NCBI GenBank assembly: GCA_015489185.1
Contig: WGAE01000122.1
Coordinates: 1-16,313, forward strand
Length of the DNA: 16,313 bases
DNA from: Campylobacterales bacterium
GTDB lineage: Bacteria; Campylobacterota; Campylobacteria; Campylobacterales; QNZT01
Direction of reading: 5' to 3'
The notes under the pieces were generated by a model. That model was not told the origin of the DNA and made no database searches. It worked only from the letters and a program-made list of their open reading frames with translations. Positions 7,515 through 14,257 of the stretch are shown here, one piece after another. The translations under genes were made by a program, and so were the position numbers. Numbering within the stretch: the stretch's first letter is position 1; the number at the start of each line of letters is the position of its first letter.

Positions 7515-8813
7515 TTAAACAATACTTAGAAGCATTTTCTTAGTTTCTTCAAAGGAAATATTTTCCGATGGGTCCTGCTTCATGAAGGCTTCCATTTGCG
7601 GCTTCTTTGCAATCGCCTCATCCAGTTCCGGATCACTCCCTTTGGTATAAGCACCGATACGGATTAACACTTCATTCTCTTTCAGCAGTGCGTACAGGCG
7701 TCGAAACTTCATGGCAGCCGCTTTATGTTTTTCATCCACAACATCGTTCATCACACGAGACGCGGAATTGAGTATATTGATAGGAGGATAGATACCTAAA
7801 TCGGTCATCTCCCGGCTCAAAACGATATGTCCGTCCAAAATACTTCTGCTCTGATCGGCGATAGGATCGCTCATATCGTCCCCTTCGATCAATACGGTAA
7901 AAAAGGCGGTGATTGCCCCTTTGCCTTCCTCTTTCCCCGCGCGTTCCATCAGTTGCGCCAGCAGTGTAAGAGAGGAGGGCGGGTATCCTTTGGAAGTAGG
8001 GGGCTCACCGAGAGCAAGACCGATCTCACGCTGCGCCATCGCGAAACGGGTAACCGAATCCATAATAAAGAGCACATCTTTCCCCTGCTCCTTGAAATAC
8101 TCCGCAACCGTCATCGCCGCAAACGCCCCGTATTTGCGCATCAAAGAGGAGTCGTCGCTTGTCGCGACAACGATCACGGTATTGGTCAAATCACCGCCGA
8201 GGTTTTTGGCGATAAACTCCGGTATCTCACGCCCGCGCTCTCCGATCAGCGCCACCACTTTGATCGGCGCTTCCGCTCCCCGGACGATCATCCCCATCAA
8301 TGTCGATTTTCCGACACCGCTGCCGGCAAAAATACCTACTTTCTGTCCCGCACCCGTAGTCAACAATCCGTCGATCGTCTTGACACCGACACTGAATTTC
8401 TCTTCGATCAATCCCCGCTTCATCGCATCGATCGGCGGTCGGATAATGGGCATAGGCGTTCCGCCTGATATAGCACCTTTACCGTCTTTTGGACGCATCA
8501 GTGGATCGACCACCCGCCCAAGCAGTGCGTCACTGACGGGAATTGTCAATCCTTCTTCGTCGATATAGACTTTATCTCCGACTTTCAACCCTTCGACATA
8601 GGTAAACGGCGCAACAAAAAAACTCTTTTTTTTCAGTTCGGTTACCATCCCCAGACGTTCGTCACCGTCGGAGGCGATGATTTTTACAATATCTCCGATT
8701 CCCGGTCGCAAACCGGAAACCTCGATGGTTGAAGCGTTGATATTTTCGATTTCACCAAATTTGACGGAAACATCGACAGACTGAAGTTTTTCCCTGATAG
8801 AGGATAGTTTCAT
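7515..8813 (-). CDS. fliI: Flagellum-specific ATPase FliI
   Basis: ATPase of the flagellar type III export apparatus; it works with FliH and FliJ at the cytoplasmic base of the flagellum. The 432-residue protein matches the usual length. An N-terminal beta-barrel domain (about 1-90) precedes the F1-beta-like ATPase domain: Walker A AGSGVGKST at about 163-171, GERGRE at 191-196, Walker B VLFIMD at 247-252, and the export-ATPase stretch GEPPTSKGYPPS at about 269-280. I chose the ATG at 8813, which overlaps the folE stop (TGATG) and has TAAGG upstream. A TTG one codon earlier would add one residue and is less likely. FliI normally sits with flagellar genes; here it is coupled to folE in a unit that may start at a sigma-28 promoter. 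Confidence 0.95.
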   Translation of the reverse strand: MKLSSIREKLQSVDVSVKFGEIENINASTIEVSGLRPGIGDIVKIIASDGDERLGMVTELKKKSFFVAPFTYVEGLKVGDKVYIDEEGLTIPVSDALLGRVVDPLMRPKDGKGAISGGTPMPIIRPPIDAMKRGLIEEKFSVGVKTIDGLLTTGAGQKVGIFAGSGVGKSTLMGMIVRGAEAPIKVVALIGERGREIPEFIAKNLGGDLTNTVIVVATSDDSSLMRKYGAFAAMTVAEYFKEQGKDVLFIMDSVTRFAMAQREIGLALGEPPTSKGYPPSSLTLLAQLMERAGKEEGKGAITAFFTVLIEGDDMSDPIADQSRSILDGHIVLSREMTDLGIYPPINILNSASRVMNDVVDEKHKAAAMKFRRLYALLKENEVLIRIGAYTKGSDPELDEAIAKKPQMEAFMKQDPSENISFEETKKMLLSIV

Positions 8814-9388
8814 CAATACCTTACCGCAGGAGGTGTGTTGATGAAATTTAAAAATTCACTGCGGGTCTTCTGTTCTCTGAACATTCCCCGCAATGCGGAA
8901 GTCGTCGTAATTGAATTAACTTTCTCGACACCGCGCATCTCCATACACATATGGCGTGCCTGAATCACCACACCGACTCCTTTGGGATTGATCACATCGG
9001 TAATGGCATCGGCAATCTGTTCGGTCATCTGTTCCTGTATCTGCAGACGTCTGGCAAACACTTCCACCATTCGGGGAATTTTGGAGAGTCCGACCACTTT
9101 GCCGTCAGGAATATACGCCACGTGTGCACGACCGATAATCGGTAAGAGATGGTGTTCACACATCGAGTAAAACTCAATATCGCGTATCAAAACCATTTCA
9201 TCGTTACTGCTGGTAAAGAGTGCTTCGTTGAGTACTTCTCTTGGATCCTGACTATATCCCTTTGTTAAAAAGGTAAATGCTTTGTAGACACGTTCGGGGG
9301 TTTTAAGCAACCCTTCTCTGTCGGGATCTTCTCCAACGATCTCCAGCATATTTCGTACTGATTGTTCAAATTTTGCTTTATTATCCAT
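8813..9388 (-). CDS. folE: GTP cyclohydrolase I (FolE)
   Basis: Converts GTP to dihydroneopterin triphosphate, the first step of folate and related pterin (and often queuosine) synthesis. The 191-residue protein is typical of type IA enzymes. The zinc ligands are present: Cys77 and His80 in FYSMCEHHLLP, and Cys148 in ARHMCMEMRG, where His146 is the expected catalytic residue. The KTPERVYKAF and GLSKIPRMVEVFARRLQ motifs are intact. The ATG at 9388 has only a weak upstream Shine-Dalgarno (CGGG), so translation may depend partly on the short gene 50 nt upstream. Its stop overlaps the fliI start by one base. The pairing with fliI is unusual for metabolism but clear in this sequence. Confidence 0.96.
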   Translation of the reverse strand: MDNKAKFEQSVRNMLEIVGEDPDREGLLKTPERVYKAFTFLTKGYSQDPREVLNEALFTSSNDEMVLIRDIEFYSMCEHHLLPIIGRAHVAYIPDGKVVGLSKIPRMVEVFARRLQIQEQMTEQIADAITDVINPKGVGVVIQARHMCMEMRGVEKVNSITTTSALRGMFREQKTRSEFLNFINTPPAVRY

Positions 9389-9438
9389 AGCCCGGATAAT
9401 AGCTAATTTTTGGTTAAGGGTTGCTCTGAAAAGGGGGG

Positions 9439-9564
9439 CTATCGCAATACAATGTGGGCGATGACACCGCCTACCAAAATGAGGAATCCGACCACTTCTG
9501 CTACAAGAAACGGTTTGGAAAAAACAGCTGCATATTCGTCACTGACTCTGTAGGTGATCTTCAT
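9439..9564 (-). CDS. Predicted 41-residue single-helix membrane protein upstream of folE
   Basis: Unrecognised short gene found by reading the minus strand. It starts with ATG at 9564, after CGGAG about seven nt upstream, and ends at TAG (9441-9439). The product begins MKITYRVSDEYAAVFSKPF and continues with one hydrophobic segment (about 19-40) rich in Val, Leu, Ile and Gly, ending LR. This looks like a single-pass small membrane protein. A sigma-28-like promoter ends about 21 nt upstream of the ATG at the expected start of transcription, which leaves just room for the Shine-Dalgarno. folE follows 50 nt later on the same strand, then fliI. A role in motility or membrane function is inference from context only. 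The plus-strand reading frame opposite is considered a shadow. Confidence 0.65.
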   Translation of the reverse strand: MKITYRVSDEYAAVFSKPFLVAEVVGFLILVGGVIAHIVLR

Positions 9565-9591
9565 GAACGACTCCGGTATCGAGATACAGAT

Positions 9592-9618
9592 ATATCGTCA
9601 AAAATGTTAAAAACTTTA
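9592..9618 (-). promoter_or_regulatory. Sigma-28 (FliA) type promoter
   Basis: On the minus strand this reads TAAAGTTT, 11 nt, then GACGATAT. The enterobacterial FliA consensus is TAAAGTTT-N11-GCCGATAA, so the -35 matches 8 of 8 and the -10 matches 6 of 8. The core CGATAT also fits the Campylobacter sigma-28 pattern. Transcription would start near 9585, about 20 nt before the 41-residue gene. A perfect 12-nt palindrome (GTATCGAGATAC, 9576-9587) lies at the start site. A sigma-70 -10 (TATAAA) overlaps the -35 box, so dual use is possible. Confidence 0.6.
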
Positions 9619-9698
9619 TACCTTGTGTTTAAAAAGGGAAACTATAACGTTCCGATAAAGTAAATTTTCTCTCTAAATAAACTTTCACCTCTTTTTTG

Positions 9699-9704
9699 TA
9701 TAAT
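9699..9704 (+). promoter_or_regulatory. Promoter -10 box for mutS7
   Basis: TATAAT preceded by TTTTTTG. The -35 region is weak. Transcription would start near 9711, giving a leader of about 34 nt that includes AAGGA at 9733-9737. This places the translation start close to 9745. The rest of the 9565-9744 gap holds the divergent sigma-28 promoter and no further gene that I can support. Confidence 0.6.
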
Positions 9705-9744
9705 TTCTTATTACATAAAAAGAGCTCTCTTTAAGGATTCACCC

Positions 9745-12687
9745 ATCAATCTTCACAACAAAGAAGTCGAAGCAATCTTATCGGACAAGAAAAAGCTTTT
9801 AACGGAAATCTACTTCGATCTTCAGCGTTACTATGAAAAGCGATACGGTCCCGATACCCTCGTTCTGATGGAGATCGGCTCTTTTTTCGAAGTCTATGAG
9901 GTCAATAACGAAAAAGAGCAGATCGGTAAAGCAAAAGAGATCTCCGAACTGCTCAACATTCAACTCACCAGAAAAAATAAATCGATTCTGGAAAACTCTG
10001 TTCAAAATCCCCTTCTTGCCGGTGTCCCCTCCGTCTCGATCGATCGCTACCTCAACCGTATCGTCCAGAGCAAACGCTACACTGTCGTACTGGTCAGACA
10101 AAAAGGAGAACCCCCGCACGTCAGACGGTATGTCGCAAACATCATCTCTCCCGGTACCAATTTCGACTATGTGCAAGAACCGGGAGAGAACAATATCGCC
10201 TCTTTGATCATCGACTGTAACCACGGCATCTACTCCGTCGGATACAGCGCCATCGACGTAACCACGGGCAAAACGATGGTCAACGAAATTCACGGTACCA
10301 GTGAAGATAAAACGTTTGCGCTGGATGAAGTATTTACGCTCTTGCAATCTTACCAGACTTCCGAAGTACTGCTGACGTTTACAAGCGAAACAATCGACAA
10401 AGAGTGGGTGCTGAACTACCTGGAAATTCCCGGCAACTATCACTACAGTTTCAACAAATGTCGCCTGAAAATTGCTTATCAAAATGAACTGTTCGCACGC
10501 ATCTTTATCATTAACTCTTTTCTCTCTCCGATCGAATATCTCGATCTGGAGCGCTACGCATACGCAAGTGAATCGCTGGCAATTTTATGCGATTTTATCA
10601 TCGAACATGATCCCTCTTTGATCGAAAAGATGTACAAACCCAAATTTCTGACGGCGGAACGTTTTGTCTATCTGGGAAACAACGCGCTGGAGCAACTGGG
10701 CATCCTTTCACGCAATCCGGGAGACAAAACACTCCTCTCACTGCTCGATCACACCTCCACCGCCATCGGCAAACGGCTGCTCAAAGAGCGGCTGCTAAAT
10801 CCTGTCTGCGATATTAATCTGCTGCATGAACGTTTCGCACTGACCGAAAAGGTAATCGGAAACTATCAGACATTTGAGAACCTGCTCAAACAGATTTACG
10901 ACCTGGAGCGCATTTTACGCCGTATCAAGCTTAAAAAGCTGCACCCGTTTGAATTGGCATATCTCTTTACTTCACTCGAATCGATTCTGGCGATTCTTCA
11001 TGAAGAGCAAAAACACCATATCGAAATCGATAAATCGCTGATCGAAGAGACCGCCGACTTTATTCACCATCTTTCACATACGTTTGATCTTGATCTGTGC
11101 GCCAAAGTTTCCAAAAATCAGATTTACGAAAATTTTTTCTACGAGGGGATCTATCCCGCGATCGATACACTGGTTCATGAACAGAAGATGCAGCTCTATA
11201 AAATCGAAACGATCGCCGCCCATATCAACGCGCTTTTTGAAGGAGAGCAAAACCGCTACGCAACCGTCAACTATCTTGAAAGTGAAGGGTATTTTATTGC
11301 ACTGACCAAAAACCGCTACGCGATGATCGAAGAGCAGCTGCAAAACAGCTTTATCACGATCGACGGTAAACACTATTTTTTCAAAGACTTTTCCGTCAAA
11401 AAACTCAAAAACTCTGTCAAGATCTCGTCGGAACTTTTCGAAGAGATCTCTTCACACTATATCGCCAACCAGGTCAAAATGATCGCGCTGGTCAAAAAGC
11501 GCTACGAAGAGAGCCTGTCTGAAATCGAGAACCGCTACGCCCTGCTAATGGAGCATTTGATCAGCCATATCGCCGTATTGGATGTCGCCATTTCCAACGC
11601 AAAGTGTGCAACACTCTACCGTTATACCAAACCGGAGATTCTGGAAAAGAGCGATACCCCGTTTTTCGAAGCGGTCGGGCTCAGGCATCCGATTATCGAA
11701 TCCCGGGAAGAAAACGGTATCTATATTCCAAACAATATTTATCTGGGCAAGAAACGAACAGAACTCTATACAGACCAGATTACGCTGGAAGCCTCCGAAA
11801 CAGAAGAGGTGAGGGGTGTTCTACTCTACGGAATCAACTCCAGTGGCAAATCTTCACTGATGAAGAGTGTCGGTATTGCCGTCATTATGGCACAAGCGGG
11901 CTTTTTCGTTCCGGCAAAACATCTGCGTTTTACGATGTTTGACAAACTCTTTACCCGTATTGTCTCCAGAGACAATCTCTACAAAGGGCTTTCGACATTT
12001 GCGGTGGAGATGCTGGAACTTAAAAATATCTTCAATCGTGCAAACCGTTACAGCCTGATTCTCGGAGACGAGATTTGTCACGGTACCGAAACGGAATCGG
12101 CACTGGCGATTGTCGCAAGTGCTGTGATGAAACTTCATGAAAAGGGTGCTTTTTTTATTTTTGCAACCCATCTGCACCAGCTAACGGGACTTGATGAGAT
12201 CAAAAAACTCAAAGAGGTTGTCTTTTTACATCTTGGGGTGCACTACAACGAAGCGATCGACAAACTCGAATACAATCGCAAACTGGAAATCGGAAGCGGC
12301 AGTTCTCTATACGGTCTGGAATTTGCCAAATCGCTCCATATGGATCCCGAATTTATCAAACGTGCTTACGATCTGCGTAAAAAGATGAGCGGTGATTACA
12401 GTGAGCTGGAGCTTCTCAAAAAGAAAAAGCGCAGCAAATACAACAAAAGTATCTTTTTGACAAAATGCGCACTATGCAACAAACCGGTCGAAGATGTACA
12501 CCATATCAAAGCGCGTATGTTTGCCGACGAAGAGGGCAATATCGAACATTTTCACCAAAACCATCGCTTCAATCTGATACCGCTTTGCAAGGAGCATCAT
12601 AAAAAGGTTCATGAAGGGAAAATCTTCATCAGCGGTTTTGTGATGAGCGAAGAAGGTTTGAAACTTCATTACGATGAAAAAAGTTAG
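9745..12687 (+). CDS. MutS7-type mismatch repair protein with C-terminal HNH nuclease domain, probable AUC start
   Basis: DNA mismatch-recognition ATPase fused to a nuclease, so it may both find and cut mismatched DNA without MutL or MutH. From 9745 it has 980 residues. Domain I has the Phe-x-Glu mismatch wedge (GSFFEVY, Phe47 and Glu49). Connector, lever and clamp domains follow. The ATPase has Walker A GINSSGKSS (696-704), Walker B ILGDE (to 776) and FATHLHQL. The HNH zinc domain at the C terminus has C908-x2-C911, His919-His920, Asn943 and C948-x2-His951. This MutS plus HNH layout is the MutS7 subfamily, also known from octocoral mitochondria and giant viruses. The first ATG (9868) would cut off the helix leading into the wedge. 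The frame is open upstream with no ATG, GTG or TTG, and ATC at 9745 sits seven nt after AAGGA. The stop overlaps the convergent DUF503 gene. Confidence 0.9.
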   Translation: MNLHNKEVEAILSDKKKLLTEIYFDLQRYYEKRYGPDTLVLMEIGSFFEVYEVNNEKEQIGKAKEISELLNIQLTRKNKSILENSVQNPLLAGVPSVSIDRYLNRIVQSKRYTVVLVRQKGEPPHVRRYVANIISPGTNFDYVQEPGENNIASLIIDCNHGIYSVGYSAIDVTTGKTMVNEIHGTSEDKTFALDEVFTLLQSYQTSEVLLTFTSETIDKEWVLNYLEIPGNYHYSFNKCRLKIAYQNELFARIFIINSFLSPIEYLDLERYAYASESLAILCDFIIEHDPSLIEKMYKPKFLTAERFVYLGNNALEQLGILSRNPGDKTLLSLLDHTSTAIGKRLLKERLLNPVCDINLLHERFALTEKVIGNYQTFENLLKQIYDLERILRRIKLKKLHPFELAYLFTSLESILAILHEEQKHHIEIDKSLIEETADFIHHLSHTFDLDLCAKVSKNQIYENFFYEGIYPAIDTLVHEQKMQLYKIETIAAHINALFEGEQNRYATVNYLESEGYFIALTKNRYAMIEEQLQNSFITIDGKHYFFKDFSVKKLKNSVKISSELFEEISSHYIANQVKMIALVKKRYEESLSEIENRYALLMEHLISHIAVLDVAISNAKCATLYRYTKPEILEKSDTPFFEAVGLRHPIIESREENGIYIPNNIYLGKKRTELYTDQITLEASETEEVRGVLLYGINSSGKSSLMKSVGIAVIMAQAGFFVPAKHLRFTMFDKLFTRIVSRDNLYKGLSTFAVEMLELKNIFNRANRYSLILGDEICHGTETESALAIVASAVMKLHEKGAFFIFATHLHQLTGLDEIKKLKEVVFLHLGVHYNEAIDKLEYNRKLEIGSGSSLYGLEFAKSLHMDPEFIKRAYDLRKKMSGDYSELELLKKKKRSKYNKSIFLTKCALCNKPVEDVHHIKARMFADEEGNIEHFHQNHRFNLIPLCKEHHKKVHEGKIFISGFVMSEEGLKLHYDEKS

Positions 12688-12959
12688 GAGATTTCATAGC
12701 TCATCTCACACTCACACTCCGGAAAACTGCGCTCCAGCATCTGTTCCATATTTGTCAAAATTCGATTCGCCTGCACTTCATCCGAAGCTAAAAAAATAAA
12801 CGCGATCGATGCCTCTTTGGGATATTCACCGCTGATATCGAGCTGCGAAAGATTAAATTTTTTAAGCTTTTCACGCATAGCGTTCAAAACCGCTCTTCTG
12901 CCTTTGAGGCTGGATACATTCGGTAAAACCATATCGATATAACCGTTGACAATCACCAT
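12684..12959 (-). CDS. DUF503 (YlxP-like) family protein
   Basis: Small cytoplasmic protein of 91 residues with the pattern of the DUF503 family: VNGYIDMVLPNVSSLKGRRAV near the N terminus (the family's SLKxKR-like motif), a central helix of about 25-40, and an EVQANRILTNMEQMLE helix near the end. The family's function is not established; homologues lie near ribosome-maturation genes in some bacteria. I chose the ATG at 12959. A longer frame begins at 13067 but would run back through the divergent promoter and the start of the next gene, and its extra 36 residues do not fit the family. The stop (TAA, 12684-12686) overlaps the mutS7 stop (TAG, 12685-12687) on the other strand, so the two transcripts converge with no gap. 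Confidence 0.8.
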   Translation of the reverse strand: MVIVNGYIDMVLPNVSSLKGRRAVLNAMREKLKKFNLSQLDISGEYPKEASIAFIFLASDEVQANRILTNMEQMLERSFPECECEMSYEIS

Positions 12960-12982
12960 CCCATCTTCTTTACAGTTTTTCT

Positions 12983-12991
12983 TGATATAAT
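12983..12991 (+). promoter_or_regulatory. Extended -10 promoter for the DUF420-like gene
   Basis: TGATATAAT is a perfect extended -10 box. Transcription would start near 12998, leaving a leader of about 29 nt with GGATTAAGG before the ATG at 13027. The near-palindromic AT-rich sequence could also serve the divergent DUF503 gene. Confidence 0.6.
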
Positions 12992-13026
12992 TAAAAGTAA
13001 ATTCATTAACTACCAGGATTAAGGCA

Positions 13027-13482
13027 ATGCAAATAAAAGGCTTCTTCGGAACTCGTGCGGATATCATTACCGATACGGTGATGCTTGTCTCTGCATTGTT
13101 GCCTTTTTTGCTCGCCTACGCAATCTATCTTGCCAAAAAAGAGCAATATGACAAACATAAATGGATGCATATTATCCTCTTTATTATAACCAATCTACTG
13201 GTGATTTTGTTAGAACTTGACATTCGCTTCGGCGGACTCGATGCGGTGATTGCCAAAGCAAAATATGCCGGAACACCTGCACTGGCAACGATTTTTAGTA
13301 TTCATCTTCTTTTTGCCGTCTCGTCGACACTGCTGTGGCTCTGGCTGATCTGGATTTCGGTCAAACGCTATCCCGTCCACTTTCGCTTTCCTCATAAAAA
13401 ATACGGCATTCTTGTCTATCTGGATATTCTCTTTACGGTCATAACCGGCTGGATTCTCTACGCAATGGTTTTTGCCTACTGA
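13027..13482 (+). CDS. Four-helix membrane protein, DUF420-like
   Basis: The 151-residue protein has four predicted membrane segments (about 13-35, 47-64, 87-110 and 127-149). It carries histidines at positions typical of the DUF420 family: His44 and His48 before helix 2 (KHKWMH), His93 at the start of helix 3 (SIHLLFA), His118 and His123 in the loop before helix 4 (RYPVHFRFPHKKYG), then TGWILYAMVF. Some DUF420 members (CtaM) help assemble haem-copper oxidases in Gram-positive bacteria. Whether this one binds haem or assists an oxidase is not shown here. The start is ATG at 13027 with GGATTAAGG upstream. The next gene is separated by an inverted repeat holding a promoter, so it is probably not in the same unit. 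Confidence 0.65.
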   Translation: MQIKGFFGTRADIITDTVMLVSALLPFLLAYAIYLAKKEQYDKHKWMHIILFIITNLLVILLELDIRFGGLDAVIAKAKYAGTPALATIFSIHLLFAVSSTLLWLWLIWISVKRYPVHFRFPHKKYGILVYLDILFTVITGWILYAMVFAY

Positions 13483-13518
13483 TTTTTTCACATTCGACTG
13501 TTATAATATGTGAAAAAA
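13483..13518 (+). promoter_or_regulatory. Promoter of the lipoprotein gene, flanked by a perfect 11-bp inverted repeat
   Basis: TTTTTTCACAT (13483-13493) and ATGTGAAAAAA (13508-13518) are perfect inverted copies with 14 nt between them. That spacer holds an extended -10 box (TGTTATAAT, 13499-13507). The orientation, U-rich arm first, does not fit a rho-independent terminator on either strand. An operator whose two half-sites bracket the -10 is more likely. A GAGG precedes the next start codon. Confidence 0.55.
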
Positions 13519-13535
13519 GCGGTTACGAGGATATC

Positions 13536-14252
13536 ATGAAGAAAATTGCTCTTATCTTTACACTATTTGCACTGCTCTTGCTCTCAGGATGTACAACCGG
13601 GACGGACACGACATACGATCAAAACCAAAACGGGTCATCCCTGATTCCAGCCCAACAACCCGGCATCGGGTACCCTGAAGATCTGGCAGATTATCTGTTT
13701 GCCGTACCCGCACTGGAGAAGAAAAGTGTTTTCAAGACATTTTTGATTACAACCCAAAATGCCGACGGCTATTTTGATTACTCAACACAGCGTGTGCAAC
13801 GTGTACAGGAGGGGCTGGAGGATGATTTCGGTGACAAAATTGTCAATATATTTGAGAATAACGAACTTATTCAGCATGCGGTGATCGATGAGCTGAAAAT
13901 CAGCGTTACCTTTTACCAAAACGGTGTTGAAACAGGAATGGAACAGTACCGCAGAGAGTTCCGGCTTCATGAAGATATGCTTCGCACCGATCAGGGTGCC
14001 TGTGTTTATCGAAATATTCTTGAAAATCTGGAGATGTCGGAAATTGTCCCAAGACAGGCAAATCCGAATGAGAGCGAAGCATGGTTTAGCAAAGTGCTAC
14101 ACGTCTACTGTGCAACCGTTGACGGACAAAGAATCGACCGCTATTACGCGCAAGGTTGGGGTGTGATTGCCGAGATCATCACAAAACCGAACGAAGAGAC
14201 CGACTATTCAGTCCTCGATCAATCCTCCTATAGGATCCCCGGCGGCAATTAG
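13536..14252 (+). CDS. Predicted lipoprotein of unknown function
   Basis: The 238-residue protein has a clear lipoprotein signal: basic start MKK, hydrophobic stretch, and lipobox LLSGC with the lipidated residue at Cys19. The residue after it is Thr, not Asp, so outer-membrane sorting is expected. A Thr/Asn/Gln/Pro-rich linker (about 20-47) is followed by a compact soluble part. I do not recognise the family. The mature part has mixed strands and helices, with only one further Cys pair visible (CVYRNI and YCATVDG stretches), about 30 residues apart. ATG at 13536 follows GAGG. It is convergent with the helical protein gene, with only five bases between the stops. Confidence 0.8.
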   Translation: MKKIALIFTLFALLLLSGCTTGTDTTYDQNQNGSSLIPAQQPGIGYPEDLADYLFAVPALEKKSVFKTFLITTQNADGYFDYSTQRVQRVQEGLEDDFGDKIVNIFENNELIQHAVIDELKISVTFYQNGVETGMEQYRREFRLHEDMLRTDQGACVYRNILENLEMSEIVPRQANPNESEAWFSKVLHVYCATVDGQRIDRYYAQGWGVIAEIITKPNEETDYSVLDQSSYRIPGGN

Positions 14253-14256
14253 CCGC
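14242..14256. terminator. Short hairpin at the junction of two converging genes
   Basis: GCGGC-AATTA-GCCGC forms a perfect five-pair stem over the lipoprotein stop codon. The plus strand continues TTCAGGCTTTT, so there is no immediate U-tract. It may be a weak bidirectional terminator for the two converging genes. Confidence 0.3.
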
Positions 14257-14257
14257 T

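Noticed and set aside
8814..8816. TTG start for fliI, one codon before the ATG
   Set aside because: The ATG at 8813 overlaps the folE stop and has better Shine-Dalgarno spacing; the difference is one residue.
9454..9663. Plus-strand 69-residue frame upstream of mutS7
   Set aside because: No Shine-Dalgarno or family resemblance, and it overlaps the minus-strand 41-residue gene and sigma-28 promoter, both better supported.
9868..9870. ATG at 9868 as the mutS7 start
   Set aside because: It would remove the N-terminal helix of domain I and has no ribosome binding site; coding sequence clearly extends upstream.
12960..13067. N-terminal extension of the DUF503 gene to 13067
   Set aside because: The extra 36 residues run through the divergent promoter and the start of the neighbouring gene and do not fit the family; the ATG at 12959 gives the normal length.
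13483..13518. Rho-independent terminator after the DUF420-like gene
   Set aside because: The hairpin has the U-rich arm first and A-rich arm last on both strands, the reverse of a terminator, and its loop contains a promoter.
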